Positions 20,316 through 30,412 of a DNA stretch of 60,874 nucleotides are shown here, in pieces. Origin of the DNA: Tritrichomonas foetus (taxonomy: Eukaryota > Parabasalia > Tritrichomonadida > Tritrichomonadidae). Both the position numbers and the translations under genes were made by a program. Below the pieces are notes generated by a model. The model had not been told where the DNA came from and made no database searches. It was given only the letters and a program-made list of their open reading frames with translations. Each line of letters begins with the position of its first letter. Positions within the stretch are counted from its first letter, which is position 1. The DNA is taken from contig MLAK01001304.1 in assembly GCA_001839685.1 (NCBI GenBank), forward strand, positions 12,501-73,374, written 5' to 3'.

Positions 20316-23300
20316 ATGTTCGACTCACTTAGCAAAATCAGACACGTTCACGATCCAAACAAAATTAAGTTATGGCCCTGGATGAGGCATTATGCAGCTT
20401 TTATATACAAGAAACCATACGTTCCAATCATCACGTCAATTATCGCAGCAATTGCCATGCTTTTGTGGCTTTTGCTCGTTTATGGTGTTGCTCCCGGGTG
20501 CAACACCAACTACTACCGCTGGTCTGGAGATGAAATCACTGGCAGATGGGATGCATATGTCGGCGCCTCCAAATCAACCTACGGGTCACTTTTTGGTATG
20601 TTTGGAACAACTATTACTCTTCCAAAGCAGTTTCAGCTCACTCAAATGGGCTGTCTCATTTACGAACGGGCCGGCGGAAATGTGATGGAAGCGAAAGCTT
20701 TGCAAGAAATTTGGAAAGAAGAAGATGCAATGCATGCGACACCAGGATGGTCAGACTACTGTTTTAAAGTCCCAATGGATAGCCTTCCATCTTTTGCACA
20801 AGGACTAGTCCGACAAATTATTGATTCAATGAAAGACGTTCTTTCTGCACTTGAAGAAGACACAAAATGCATTGCCTTCAAATCAATTATCACAGAATTC
20901 AAAAATCATATGATCAATGATTTGAATATGTCTGACCCACAACCAGAAGATCTCACTGATGAGCTAATTTATAATTTCATGAAAGGAAAAGATGATCAAG
21001 GCAGAATCCGTGAAGAAAGAATTGCTATTACTTATCTGGGTGTTGATTACGATTATGAAAAAATGACAACAACTCGAGTTAGGTCAATGTTTCCTTTTGG
21101 TCTCCCATTGAAAGGCTATCGAAACAAAGCTGATCGAGAATCTGAACAAACAGCCCAATTAGGTAAGTGGCAAAAAGACTTTTTGAAGCCAATGAAGAAA
21201 ATGCAAAAAGAAGCACCTATGGGAGTTATCCCTTATGCTGGTTTTCCATTCGAGCTGAACTATGAAATTGCTGATTTAATTTTAAATCAAGTATGGTGGC
21301 TTGTTGGATCATTTGCATTTTTGTTTGTTTTCTCTGTCTTTATTATGAAATCATTTTTCGTTGCAATTTTTGGTGCAATTGGCGTATTTTTAGCAATTCC
21401 ATGTGCCCTTGCAATTTTGAATGGTATTTTCCAGATTCATTATATCGATGTTATCAATGTTATTGCCTTATTCTTAATTTGTGGTATCGGTGCGGATTGT
21501 TTGTTCATTATTTTCGAGTTATTCAGACAAGCTGAAACAATTTATGGAACTAATAATAAACGTCGTTTGGCATATGCCGCTCAACGTGGTTTAATCGCCT
21601 TAGCAACATCAATATCGACTTCAGGTGTTTCATTTTTGGCTTTATGCACATCAGGAGTAAGAATTATGAATTTCTTTGGTATTTTCAGCTTCCTTCTTTT
21701 GTTCTTCACTTTTGTTTTCACATTCACATTTTATTTAGGTATTCTTGCTATTTGGGCAAAGAAATGGGAAAAGAAAAAAGGATGTTGTCACAAAGATGAA
21801 CCTGAAGAAGCTGTTAATGATATGAATATTATTGGACTTTCTGCACATAATTCTATGGCAGCTTACACTGATACCACATCTGAATCTACAAGTTATGCAA
21901 ATGAATTAATCATTGATTATCCAAGAAAGGGATTGTTCGATTTCTTAAGATACAAAGTTGAATTCAGAGTTGATGCTGCTGGTCTTGATATTGAAAAATA
22001 TAATGCTTATGAAAGATTCTTCTATAATTATATTACACCAGTAGTTTATTATTATCGTTTACCAATAGTTATATTTACATTCGCACTTACTGCTGTGTTT
22101 GGATACTTTGCATTCCAAATGGAAACTAAAAGTGAGCTTCAATTCTTGTCTGATAACCATCCACTTCAACGTGCTTACACACTTGCACTAAATGGATTTT
22201 CAACTGCATTAAATGACTTTTCATTTGTGTATGTTTGGGGAGTAGATGAAAAACCTGTTGTTAAATATGCAGATAAATTAACCATAGAGGATTATGGAGT
22301 TGCAACTTTCCATGACTTCAATATTACTGATGAAAGAGTTCAAATTCATATTAATAACACTTGGAACTTGATTCTTTCACAGCCATTCATTGATACCTTT
22401 ACAACTGAAACTTTTGGAGTCAATCCATGGAATGAATGGAGTGTTTTAACTAATATTGTGAAATCTGCTGAAGATAATGAATTGGTTGCCCTGATAATGT
22501 CACTGGTATTTGAATATTTAGAAATCGAAGAACCACCTGATACATTAGTTGGAATTACACCTGAACAATATAATTTGTATGGCTTCCTTTGGCAAGCTAT
22601 ATTGAGCGAACTTGCCTATCAAGAACCAGATAGTTATGTTCCAGGTACACTTAAAGCAAATACTGTTGGATTTTCACTCGATGATTATTCGCTGAAATAC
22701 ATTGGAATGAAAGCCAACATGTATATTCCAAGTGAATTAACTATTGCCAACATGCGCGAATTGTATAATAAAGCCAAAGCTCTTGAAAAGCAAATTCAAG
22801 ATAATGCCGCTGACCTCGGAATTCCAGAATTCAAGGGATGGATGACAGGTGTTGCTTGGCTTACAATGGTTACAGAAGAAATGCTTCCAAAGCAAGTTGT
22901 CAAAGATGTCGGATATGCATTTGGTTTTGCTGCAGTTGTTATTTTGATTTCTACTTTTTCAATTTCTTACACATTCTTTGTCCTTGTTTCAATGGTATCC
23001 ACTATTTTCATTATTCTTGGAATTTTATACTTCACTGGTTGGACAATTGGAACTAATGAAGCAATCATGATTTCTATTGCTTCTGGTTTCTGTGCAGATT
23101 TCATCATTCAGCCTATGCTTGCAATTTCACATGATTTTTCACCAAGATCACTTTATGGAAAGATTCAAGCGTCATTAACAACATTTTGTACACCAGTATC
23201 AAGCGCACTGGTAACCACACTTGTTGCTGCTTGCTTCCTTTATCCATGTGATATTTTACTCTTCCCTCCATTTGCAACATTTTTACTTGGATCTGGCATA

Positions 23301-23486
23301 TTTGGTATTATTCATGGTTTTATTGTTCTTCCAGCCCTTGTTGCATTACTATCATTCAATAAGAAACAACTTATTCCATTCCATATAGAACAACAACACC
23401 ATCACAATGATATCAGAATGCCATCAGATGATGGAAATGAACCAACAATTCCTGTAGAGCCATCTTCAGAAGAATATAATCATTAA
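20316..23486 (+). CDS. Dispatched/Patched-like RND membrane transporter
   Basis: 1056 residues with the twofold RND layout. TM1 is near residues 35-57. A large extracellular loop with paired Cys follows, then five TM helices at about 325-485. TM7 is near 580-600, a second large loop runs to about 865, and five more TM helices lie at about 868-1025, with a His/Asp-rich cytosolic tail. TM4 carries GIGADCLFI (D394, C395) and TM10 carries GFCADFIIQ (D928, F929). These are the positions of the GxxxDD and GxxxD motifs that couple ions to transport in Dispatched and related proteins. The first Asp of each is kept, but the second Asp of the TM4 pair is Cys. Family members move sterols or lipidated proteins. 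A sterol-sensing-domain-like TM2-6 is likely. The cargo here is unknown. Confidence 0.85.
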   Translation: MFDSLSKIRHVHDPNKIKLWPWMRHYAAFIYKKPYVPIITSIIAAIAMLLWLLLVYGVAPGCNTNYYRWSGDEITGRWDAYVGASKSTYGSLFGMFGTTITLPKQFQLTQMGCLIYERAGGNVMEAKALQEIWKEEDAMHATPGWSDYCFKVPMDSLPSFAQGLVRQIIDSMKDVLSALEEDTKCIAFKSIITEFKNHMINDLNMSDPQPEDLTDELIYNFMKGKDDQGRIREERIAITYLGVDYDYEKMTTTRVRSMFPFGLPLKGYRNKADRESEQTAQLGKWQKDFLKPMKKMQKEAPMGVIPYAGFPFELNYEIADLILNQVWWLVGSFAFLFVFSVFIMKSFFVAIFGAIGVFLAIPCALAILNGIFQIHYIDVINVIALFLICGIGADCLFIIFELFRQAETIYGTNNKRRLAYAAQRGLIALATSISTSGVSFLALCTSGVRIMNFFGIFSFLLLFFTFVFTFTFYLGILAIWAKKWEKKKGCCHKDEPEEAVNDMNIIGLSAHNSMAAYTDTTSESTSYANELIIDYPRKGLFDFLRYKVEFRVDAAGLDIEKYNAYERFFYNYITPVVYYYRLPIVIFTFALTAVFGYFAFQMETKSELQFLSDNHPLQRAYTLALNGFSTALNDFSFVYVWGVDEKPVVKYADKLTIEDYGVATFHDFNITDERVQIHINNTWNLILSQPFIDTFTTETFGVNPWNEWSVLTNIVKSAEDNELVALIMSLVFEYLEIEEPPDTLVGITPEQYNLYGFLWQAILSELAYQEPDSYVPGTLKANTVGFSLDDYSLKYIGMKANMYIPSELTIANMRELYNKAKALEKQIQDNAADLGIPEFKGWMTGVAWLTMVTEEMLPKQVVKDVGYAFGFAAVVILISTFSISYTFFVLVSMVSTIFIILGILYFTGWTIGTNEAIMISIASGFCADFIIQPMLAISHDFSPRSLYGKIQASLTTFCTPVSSALVTTLVAACFLYPCDILLFPPFATFLLGSGIFGIIHGFIVLPALVALLSFNKKQLIPFHIEQQHHHNDIRMPSDDGNEPTIPVEPSSEEYNH

Positions 23487-23730
23487 TTTCTGAAATCGTT
23501 TCTTTCCCAATTTTTTATATTTAATAATAAAACTTCTTTAAAAAAAACTGTTGTTTTGATCTTTTTTGATTTACTCACATAGAATTCATTCGATCTTGTC
23601 AGTCTTTTGCTTTTCTCAAGTCAACATAAGACCGCATTAAATTGGAACTACAACGAATGTTAAAATGAAGAAGAAGAAAAGATTAGATAAAAACAAAAAT
23701 GAGTTGATTCAAAATAACCTGTACTTTATT

Positions 23731-24318
23731 TTAAATGAGACCGGCGGCCTTAAGGTTCTTCTCAAGGAATTCCCAGTTGCAGGCATCCCAGAATTTGTTG
23801 AAGTATTCGGCCTTGCGGTTTTCGTAGTCGATGTACCAGGCGTGCTCCCAGGTGTCAACGCAAAGGAGTGGAACACCTCCGTCCTTGACTGGGTTGAGGG
23901 CGTTTGAGTATTGATTGATTGAGATTGTCTTGTCCTTGTTTTGGGCGAGGTAGCACCATCCGGAGCCGAAGACTGTTGAAGCCTTTTGGACGAATTGGGC
24001 CTTGAAGTTGTCAACGCTTTCAAAGTGCTTGGCGAGGAAAGATGCGACGCCAGCTGGAACTTCTTGCTTCTTGGCTGTGAGGCAGTTCCAGAAGAAGGCG
24101 TGGTTGAAATGTTGGGCAACGTTGTTGAAGAGTGGTCCTGTAGCCTTTTGGATGATTTCTTCGATTGGCTTGCCTTCGAATTCTGTTCCTGGAACATTCT
24201 TGTTAGCGAAGTCGACGTAGGCTTGGTGGTGCTTTGTGACGTGGATCTCGACGGCGTGCTTGGTAAGGAATCCACTGATTCCTGTTTCCATGTATGGGAT
24301 TGGAGCGATGCTGAACAT
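23731..24318 (-). CDS. Iron superoxide dismutase
   Basis: 195 residues from the ATG at 24316-24318. Metal ligands are H26, H73, D155 (in CVDTWEHA) and H159, and the active-site Gln is at 69 (NNVAQHFNHAFFW), the position that marks Fe-type enzymes. Trichomonads use cytosolic Fe-SODs to detoxify superoxide. An ATG eight codons further upstream is in frame, but the initiator TCACTTTTC lies inside that extension, so the downstream Met is the likely start. No hydrogenosomal targeting peptide is obvious. Codon use is GC-rich and biased, indicating strong expression. TAAA overlaps the stop. Confidence 0.95.
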   Translation of the reverse strand: MFSIAPIPYMETGISGFLTKHAVEIHVTKHHQAYVDFANKNVPGTEFEGKPIEEIIQKATGPLFNNVAQHFNHAFFWNCLTAKKQEVPAGVASFLAKHFESVDNFKAQFVQKASTVFGSGWCYLAQNKDKTISINQYSNALNPVKDGGVPLLCVDTWEHAWYIDYENRKAEYFNKFWDACNWEFLEKNLKAAGLI

Positions 24319-25495
24319 TATAGAAAAGTGATATGAACACATTCAAAACCGTTATTGCATCAATTTGTGAAAAATATTAGCCGTCACCTCACAAAACATG
24401 ATTATTCGATGTTTGAATAATTTATTTTTGATTTGAGAACAGATATCCCAAATTGAAGGGAAAATAATCGAGATTTGTGACTTCACTAAATCTTCAGCGG
24501 TGTTTTGGTTGTTGAAAAAAAAAAAAATATAGGGAAACTTTTTGAATAATAAAAATAAAATTCAATTAAATTGATAATTATCGTTTCGTAAAATTTATCA
24601 TCATGCATATTTGAATGGGAAGCAAGGATAAATTGAAAACCTTTTTTGTTAGAAAAAATAATCGGCATTCAAAATGTTTTATCCATTCATTTCTACTCTC
24701 AAAATAATGTAATCTCTTCACATCACCTGTAATCTGAAAATGCAATCTATCGACGTCAAACATAATAAAAAGAATATACATGACTACACACCTTTTTTTT
24801 TACCATGAGATGTATCCGTAGGAGCCACAAAATGTCAAATGATCATATTTTTATTGTCATGTGGCTTTATTTTGAGCTAAAAGTTAACCATCTTCTACTT
24901 CAGTATTTTTCATTAAGAACAGAAAAAAGATTTTCGTTGGATAATGCGAAATGTTCGTATTTAATTTCATTCCTCCTGAAATTGCTATTGAATGTTATGA
25001 AACTAATCTCTGTATGATTTCATTCCATTTTTACCGTTAAAAACCTCGAATAAATAGATTTGGACAAAAAACAATATCTAAATTATTCAAAGATAGACTT
25101 TTTGAGGAAGCGTTCTATACCAAAAATTTTTAATTTTGCTTGACTGTAAAAATAATCAATAATTATGATTTTTCTTGAACAATAAAAAATATTGAATTTC
25201 ATGAAATCAATGTGGCTGAATCTACTCTCAGGACCAAAATTGTCTTAATACCAGTAATTCAATGAGAAGATGAAATAGCAGAATATGACAGATTTTGATA
25301 TTTATCCAAATATGATTGTCCCAAAATTTTGTTGGAATAAACAATTTAATGTAAAATCGATGTACAATCTAAATTATTGCCTAAATTCGTGATAAAGTAT
25401 CTTAATTAGCAATTTATTATATTTAAACAAACCTAGTGAAAAAGTCACAAAAATCAAATTTTGATGTATGCGAAAAACTTGTTCGAGTTCGAAAA
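24319..25495. other. 1.2 kb divergent gap, SOD / small helical gene
   Basis: Contains a 13-A run at 24515-24527 and overlapping chance frames of 60-70 codons on both strands. The gene at 25496 is also open upstream to 25436, but only through a GTG. No RNA gene is seen. Confidence 0.5.
24323..24331 (-). promoter_or_regulatory. Initiator-like TCACTTTTC of the SOD gene
   Basis: On the minus strand TCACTTTTC lies just upstream of the ATG (24318) and fits the trichomonad initiator (TCA+1, pyrimidine, A/T). It would put the transcript start 11 bases before the ATG and excludes the eight-codon N-terminal extension. Confidence 0.5.
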
Positions 25496-26254
25496 ATGAA
25501 CGACTTCCACCAAGATGCTAATGCTTTACTTAAGGAAATAGATCTTGAGTGTTGTCAAAATGTTGAAACGGTGGAAAAACTCCTCCAAGTTATCGAAAAA
25601 AACAACACAGTAATTTATCAGTTACAAAATCAGATTCGATCCACTGAAAATACCCAAAGAAAGATACTTGCCGAGCATGCAAAGTATTCTATATCCTCTT
25701 TAGCCACCCTATTCGACGTTATTTGGCCGATGACATCTAAACCAGAATTGCAAATCAGTTTATGCGAGAACCAGTCCTTTGTTAATGTCCTTATCGAAAC
25801 CTACAAATCGGCTAACTCAATAAACCTTCTTTACCCAATTGTTGGTATTCTTGCAAACCTAAATTCTAATTCCTCAATTCGACCAAAAATTGGGCTCGAT
25901 TCGGTTTTATTAATTACAGAGAAGCCACTAATTGCAAGTTCAAAATATATAAAGGTCGCTTTATTCCTTTTCTACAACGTGATATTGGATCTAAATATCA
26001 CACAAAAGCTTCTCCAAAATGGCTTTTTGAACTATTTGTTGGAAAACGTACATAAAATGGAAAGCAACGAAGATATTCAAAACATACTTATCAAATTAAT
26101 CGATCAAATAGTTTTGTGCTTCAACAAAAACGACGAAGTAAGACTAGCATTTTTACCTCATTTGAGAAGTCTATATGTTGTTGTGAAGAAGATCTTTAAA
26201 GGACCAAAATCAATCACAGCTCATCTTGATGACTACTTCATGAGTTTTGAGTAA
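25496..26254 (+). CDS. Small helical protein, unknown function
   Basis: 252 residues from the ATG at 25496. The N-terminal 75 residues form amphipathic helices with heptad-like spacing (ALLKEIDLECC...VEKLLQVIEKNNTVIYQLQNQI) that could be a coiled coil. The rest is regular helices like an ARM/HEAT fold. It has no signal peptide, TM segment or catalytic motif. The ATG follows gttcgagttcgaaaa. TAAA overlaps the stop. No relative is recognised. Confidence 0.7.
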   Translation: MNDFHQDANALLKEIDLECCQNVETVEKLLQVIEKNNTVIYQLQNQIRSTENTQRKILAEHAKYSISSLATLFDVIWPMTSKPELQISLCENQSFVNVLIETYKSANSINLLYPIVGILANLNSNSSIRPKIGLDSVLLITEKPLIASSKYIKVALFLFYNVILDLNITQKLLQNGFLNYLLENVHKMESNEDIQNILIKLIDQIVLCFNKNDEVRLAFLPHLRSLYVVVKKIFKGPKSITAHLDDYFMSFE

Positions 26255-28270
26255 ACTTATTAATTATTTTCCATTATGATAATAAAAAGTTTAATGAAAG
26301 ATTTGCTACTGCTGGTCTCCCACCAGGTTATTAAAGCATCTATGATTTCTTACGTTTTTGCATTTCTCTGATTCTTGCATTTCTTGATTCTCTTTCTTCC
26401 TTTTATTGATTCTTTTTGTTGTTTTTATTGATTTTCTTTCTTCTTTTTATTGATTCTCTTTCTTCCTTTTATTGATTCTCTTTCCTGTTTTGATTGATTC
26501 TCTTTCTTGTTTTCACACTATAAATAGATGTAGAACGCTTGAAACACATATCATTCTGTTTCTTTGATATGGAGTTTCAACACCATAAATCTACACTTAT
26601 GATTGAATAACATTGTTATAAATCTTCCTCATTTTGACCAATATTGATGTGTAGTTCCTTGATCTCAATCACAATTATTTTTCAAAATCATCATAAATCT
26701 AATGGTGAAAATAAGAGAGTTTCTCATTTTCGACTGACATCATAACGATTAATAATTTAGCAGAGCGATTCAATGAACTACTATTTTTGCTCTTAATATC
26801 TCAATTTTAATGGGAATTGGTACAAAGGTTAATATTTCTCACACACATACACACGAAAAAAGAAAAAAAATAGATTCAGAATGTGCAGATCCCTCGATAG
26901 GATTTATTCAACAAATAACTCACATCAAATAAACCTATTTATGGGGCTTTGTCAATATCCACAATTTAGTGAATTTACCAGCTTATAAGTCCCATGTGCA
27001 AAGTCATTCGTCTTTTTTGAATCATCAATCAATCATTCTCTTATTATATAGCCTTCCGATTATTTTCTATGTCAATCTTCTCTATGTTCAAAAAATATAT
27101 ACCATTTATTCTGTAGTTATAAGTAATTCTTTTCGGTGTCATCTTTTATGCGACTTCAAATACCATGGAATCTATCCTGAAAACATATTACTCATAATAA
27201 AATCAATTAACAACTTTTATCTCGATTTTATCATGATTAAGCTTCTGTATATCTTTTTTTTAACATTATCATTAATACACTTTCTATCAAATACCTTATT
27301 AAGAATAGACTTCAATTTATACTTGACAGTCACTCAAACTGATAGATGTCAGAATGAAAAAGCTATCAATCATAAAGGTACCACATTTACTTTAGAGTGA
27401 ATTCCTAATATTTACTTGATGTTTTTGAACTACAAAAATAAGAGGCATAAATTTTTTTTTTAAACCACAAAGTAAATAGAAACTGTACATGTAGTTTTGT
27501 ATAAACATTTCATAAAATATTATATCAATTTTTTCCCTTGGTTTTATGGCATACAAATGATGATCGTATTACTTAAATTATTGTGATTTTCATAGTTTAA
27601 TTTCAGAATAATGTTCACAATATCCATTCATTTAAATATTGGAAATATTCCTACTTTTTTTCTAATCACTTTGTTCTGAAGTTGAGTTTATTGTTAAAAG
27701 TTATGATATTTCTTTTCATTTTTCATGCACATTGTTTTAGTTTATTCTAATTCGTTCCAAAATATCGAGAAAACATCAAGTGAATTTGATGATGATGATA
27801 GTCAGGAATTATAAAAGAATCGAATCAGAAAAGATACGAGGTAATTCTAATGAATCAACATATGATGAAAAAAACATAAATTGTCATTTATGATGATCTT
27901 TTAAGATGGGAAGCAGAATTGAATAAACTTTTTTCTTATTTTTTTCTTCTCTTTTGATTATTAGATGAATGTTATCACCAAGAAACATAGTCTTCGTTTT
28001 GACCATAAACATAGGAAAAGAAAGTATCTCAACTGTAGTGAATCATAAGAAAGTTGAATAATTTGCATTGAGTGTGGTTTTACAACGAATCAACAATGCT
28101 CTCATTCTAATCATTCACATTGGAAATCATAATAAATATGTTTAAAAACAAAATGAATTTACAATAAATTAAAAAAAAGAAACCAAATGAAAATTCATAG
28201 AAACATTTAACAAATAAATAGTATATAATATACAAAACAAACATGAAATATAAATCAACAAAATAAAGCA
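26255..28270. other. 2 kb gene-free region
   Basis: The largest gap in the window. Its left part holds a pyrimidine-rich minisatellite (26381-26509); the rest is AT-rich with T- and A-runs. A 143-codon plus-strand frame (26969-27400) starts with GTG, has no Met until about codon 89 and has a composition typical of noncoding AT-rich DNA, so it is rejected. No RNA gene is recognised. It may be a 3' region plus regulatory or spacer sequence. Confidence 0.5.
26381..26509. repeat. Minisatellite, about six copies of a 20-23 base TTTTATTGATTCTCTTTCTT unit
   Basis: Units begin at about 26381, 26401, 26422, 26444, 26467 and 26488 and share the core TTTATTGATTCTCTTTCTTC with small length and base changes (tattgattttctttcttc, gattgattctctttcttg). 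The strand is all pyrimidine apart from ATTGA, so it is a homopyrimidine-rich tandem repeat. It starts about 130 bases past the stop of the gene to the left. Confidence 0.85.
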
Positions 28271-30412
28271 TCAAGAAAATTCATCACTTGCTGTTCTCTT
28301 CATTTTTTGTCTCGATCGTGATCGACTTGGGACTTTTCGTTTCCTTGCTTCGTGAAGTTTTATTATATTTTTGTCTCTTACCCACTTCACATCAGCCATC
28401 ACTTGTCCATCGACTAGTTTATAGTCAATGATCTTCATTACCTTTCTTTTTGGCAGTTCGCCAAGTCCCAGAGCTCTCCAGTCGATTTTTGTTTTCGTGA
28501 GGGCAGGATTCCTCTCGATTTTTTTCACATCATCCATTTCGAGATCATCCAGTATTTCATTCCAGTCTTCTTCCTCAGTTCCAACAAAGGTCAAATCCAT
28601 CATTAAATCTTGGTCATTGAAATTGCTATCATTTCCAGTTTCTTCAGCTTGGATATAAATCAAATTGTTTTGGAAAGATGTCGCTAATTCAGAACGAAGC
28701 TGATTTTTTGACTTAAACTTCTTTTTATCGGCTTCGCCACTTTGAATCACTTCATTGACGCCTTTTGAAATTCCTAAACGTGCTCTTGTCACCATTTGTG
28801 AGCGCATCCAGGGCGTCGACTTCAAATTCCGCATGTACTGTCCGACCAAGGCCCTCATTTCGGGCGGCAGGGAGGAAAGCCTTTCGAGCTGGATTCTGCT
28901 AATTGGCGGGATTGTCGTCCGTTCGATATTTTTGGCCGATAAGTCTAAAACACCTTCAATTATTGACCTTGCCTTGCATAATTCTTCGGCGGAGGGAAGA
29001 GGCTTCTTTGAAAATTTCGATAATTGCGAGTCGATATTTCGGCCTTTCGGATTAGGTATTGTGACCGTTGATTCAGGAGCAGTCGATAAATAAACGTTTT
29101 CGGGGAGGGGATGAAAAGTTGGCGAATATTGATAATTATTATAATTTGGGAAAGAAACCAAAAAGTCAGTGATTTTCGACTTGTGTGGTGCTAAAGCTGA
29201 TGTTGCAACTGAACTCGACATTTCTAGAACAAACGTATTCGGCGGAATTTGGGCGATGAATGGTTGGATTGAAGTTGAAGTGATTTGCGTAACTGGAATT
29301 CGTTTATCGTATGGGTTATCGTCAAGGAGACTCACGCTTGTATTGCTAGCATGATGAGAATGATTTCCAGATTTCTTGTCAGATCGTCTGGCAGATTTTC
29401 TGGCAGAATTATTTGATTTGTCAGAATTGATGACATTTAAATTGTCAAAACAGTCAATAATTACATTTAATTGAGCACACATCCCGATTAACGGTCGTAT
29501 AATTGGTCGTGGATCAATACATTCAACAAGAACGAATTCACCTTCTGTTAAGGCAAGTTGTTCCACTTTTGTGATGAATTTTGCTTTGCTTTGTTTTTCT
29601 GAATTTGAAAGATTGGCAGTGAAATTTGAATATGAAATTGGGGTTGTGGATACTCGTTTTTCAAAGTCAGCAATTTCATAATTAATTAATGAAATGTTTG
29701 AATTTTGGGGTAATTTTGGAATTGGTGGTTTAGGGCCTTTTGAATAGAAAAGTGGCGGTTTTAACAATCCAATTTCACCTTCTTCAACAAATTGTGAGGG
29801 CGCCATAACAGATTTGAACATTTGTTTGATATACTTTTCAACATTGAGTGGCTTTTCTGTAAATTTTAATGAAACATATGTAGGTGGAAGTGTAATATCA
29901 TCTCTAATTTGATTTACTTGATCGTTTGTCTTTTTAAATTTGTTTGATGAATTATAGTTGATTTGAGGTGAAAGAAGGTCAATTATTTTCGGTTGTCGAT
30001 ATTGAACTATATGACGGATTCCATCTGTAGAGACCAAGGCCTTAGCTGAGATTGGCTGAATAATTTTGAAATCAGGAAGAATATTTTGAGAAGAAGGTGG
30101 AATTTTACTTGAGAATTTATATAATTTATATTTTTGTTTTTCATTTTCTTCTTTTCGAGCGTATTCTTCTTTTATTTTCGAAGGTCGAGGAAGTAAGTAT
30201 TGATCTGTTTCTGTTGGCGGATTTGAAACCCTTTTTGGGACGAATCGTGGTGGACAATTTAATTCGAATTCGGTTGCTGGACATTCAATTTCGAGAGGTG
30301 AAAATCCAGTGTAAGGGCATATTTCTGGGAAGTTAATATTTTCGCTCGAACTGCGCCGCCGTTTGTTTGATTGAGATGATTTTGAAGCACTCTTCGAGTT
30401 GGAACGCTTCAT
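28271..30412 (-). CDS. TAF1-like protein (DUF3591-type core), TFIID candidate
   Basis: 713 residues from the ATG at 30410-30412; the longer frame needs a TTG. The N-terminus is basic and Ser-rich. Features that resemble the conserved TAF1 core, in order: LKPPLFYSKG (217), GEFVLVE...GMCAQLNVI (291-318; cf. the FVLFEYSEE...GM motif), then ATSALAPHKSKITDFLVSF (403-421; cf. RAP.. HK...TDFLL). Near 532 is KSTPWMRSQM (cf. TAPWNTTR), and near 656 is KRKVMKIIDYKLVDGQVMADVKWVRD (cf. the RIxRTY.DEEG...V.DP segment). It lacks bromodomains and is shorter than TAF1 of yeast (about 1066) or human (about 1890). The C-terminus is Arg/Ser-rich. If correct, it is a subunit of the general factor TFIID. It was identified by eye, so subgroup confidence is moderate. 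Confidence 0.6.
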   Translation of the reverse strand: MKRSNSKSASKSSQSNKRRRSSSENINFPEICPYTGFSPLEIECPATEFELNCPPRFVPKRVSNPPTETDQYLLPRPSKIKEEYARKEENEKQKYKLYKFSSKIPPSSQNILPDFKIIQPISAKALVSTDGIRHIVQYRQPKIIDLLSPQINYNSSNKFKKTNDQVNQIRDDITLPPTYVSLKFTEKPLNVEKYIKQMFKSVMAPSQFVEEGEIGLLKPPLFYSKGPKPPIPKLPQNSNISLINYEIADFEKRVSTTPISYSNFTANLSNSEKQSKAKFITKVEQLALTEGEFVLVECIDPRPIIRPLIGMCAQLNVIIDCFDNLNVINSDKSNNSARKSARRSDKKSGNHSHHASNTSVSLLDDNPYDKRIPVTQITSTSIQPFIAQIPPNTFVLEMSSSVATSALAPHKSKITDFLVSFPNYNNYQYSPTFHPLPENVYLSTAPESTVTIPNPKGRNIDSQLSKFSKKPLPSAEELCKARSIIEGVLDLSAKNIERTTIPPISRIQLERLSSLPPEMRALVGQYMRNLKSTPWMRSQMVTRARLGISKGVNEVIQSGEADKKKFKSKNQLRSELATSFQNNLIYIQAEETGNDSNFNDQDLMMDLTFVGTEEEDWNEILDDLEMDDVKKIERNPALTKTKIDWRALGLGELPKRKVMKIIDYKLVDGQVMADVKWVRDKNIIKLHEARKRKVPSRSRSRQKMKRTASDEFS

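Noticed and set aside
19615..20385. Several 65-94 codon frames between kinase and transporter
   Set aside because: Overlapping, no motif, last one runs into the transporter gene; no support.
20316..23486. RND protein as an NPC1 or HMG-CoA reductase homologue
   Set aside because: The twofold RND layout with two large loops and TM4/TM10 acid motifs fits Dispatched/Patched better; no N-terminal Cys-rich NPC domain or reductase domain is present.
23709..24275. 188-codon Ser/Thr-rich frame antisense-frame to SOD
   Set aside because: Lies inside SOD in another frame with extreme Ser/Thr/Pro composition caused by SOD codon bias.
26969..27400. 143-codon plus-strand frame in the 2 kb gap
   Set aside because: Starts with GTG, has no Met until about codon 89, and its Ile/Leu/Tyr/Asn-rich composition is that of noncoding AT-rich DNA.
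26255..28270. A transposon remnant in the large gap
   Set aside because: No transposase-like coding remnants or terminal inverted repeats are seen by eye; the only structure is the pyrimidine-rich minisatellite.
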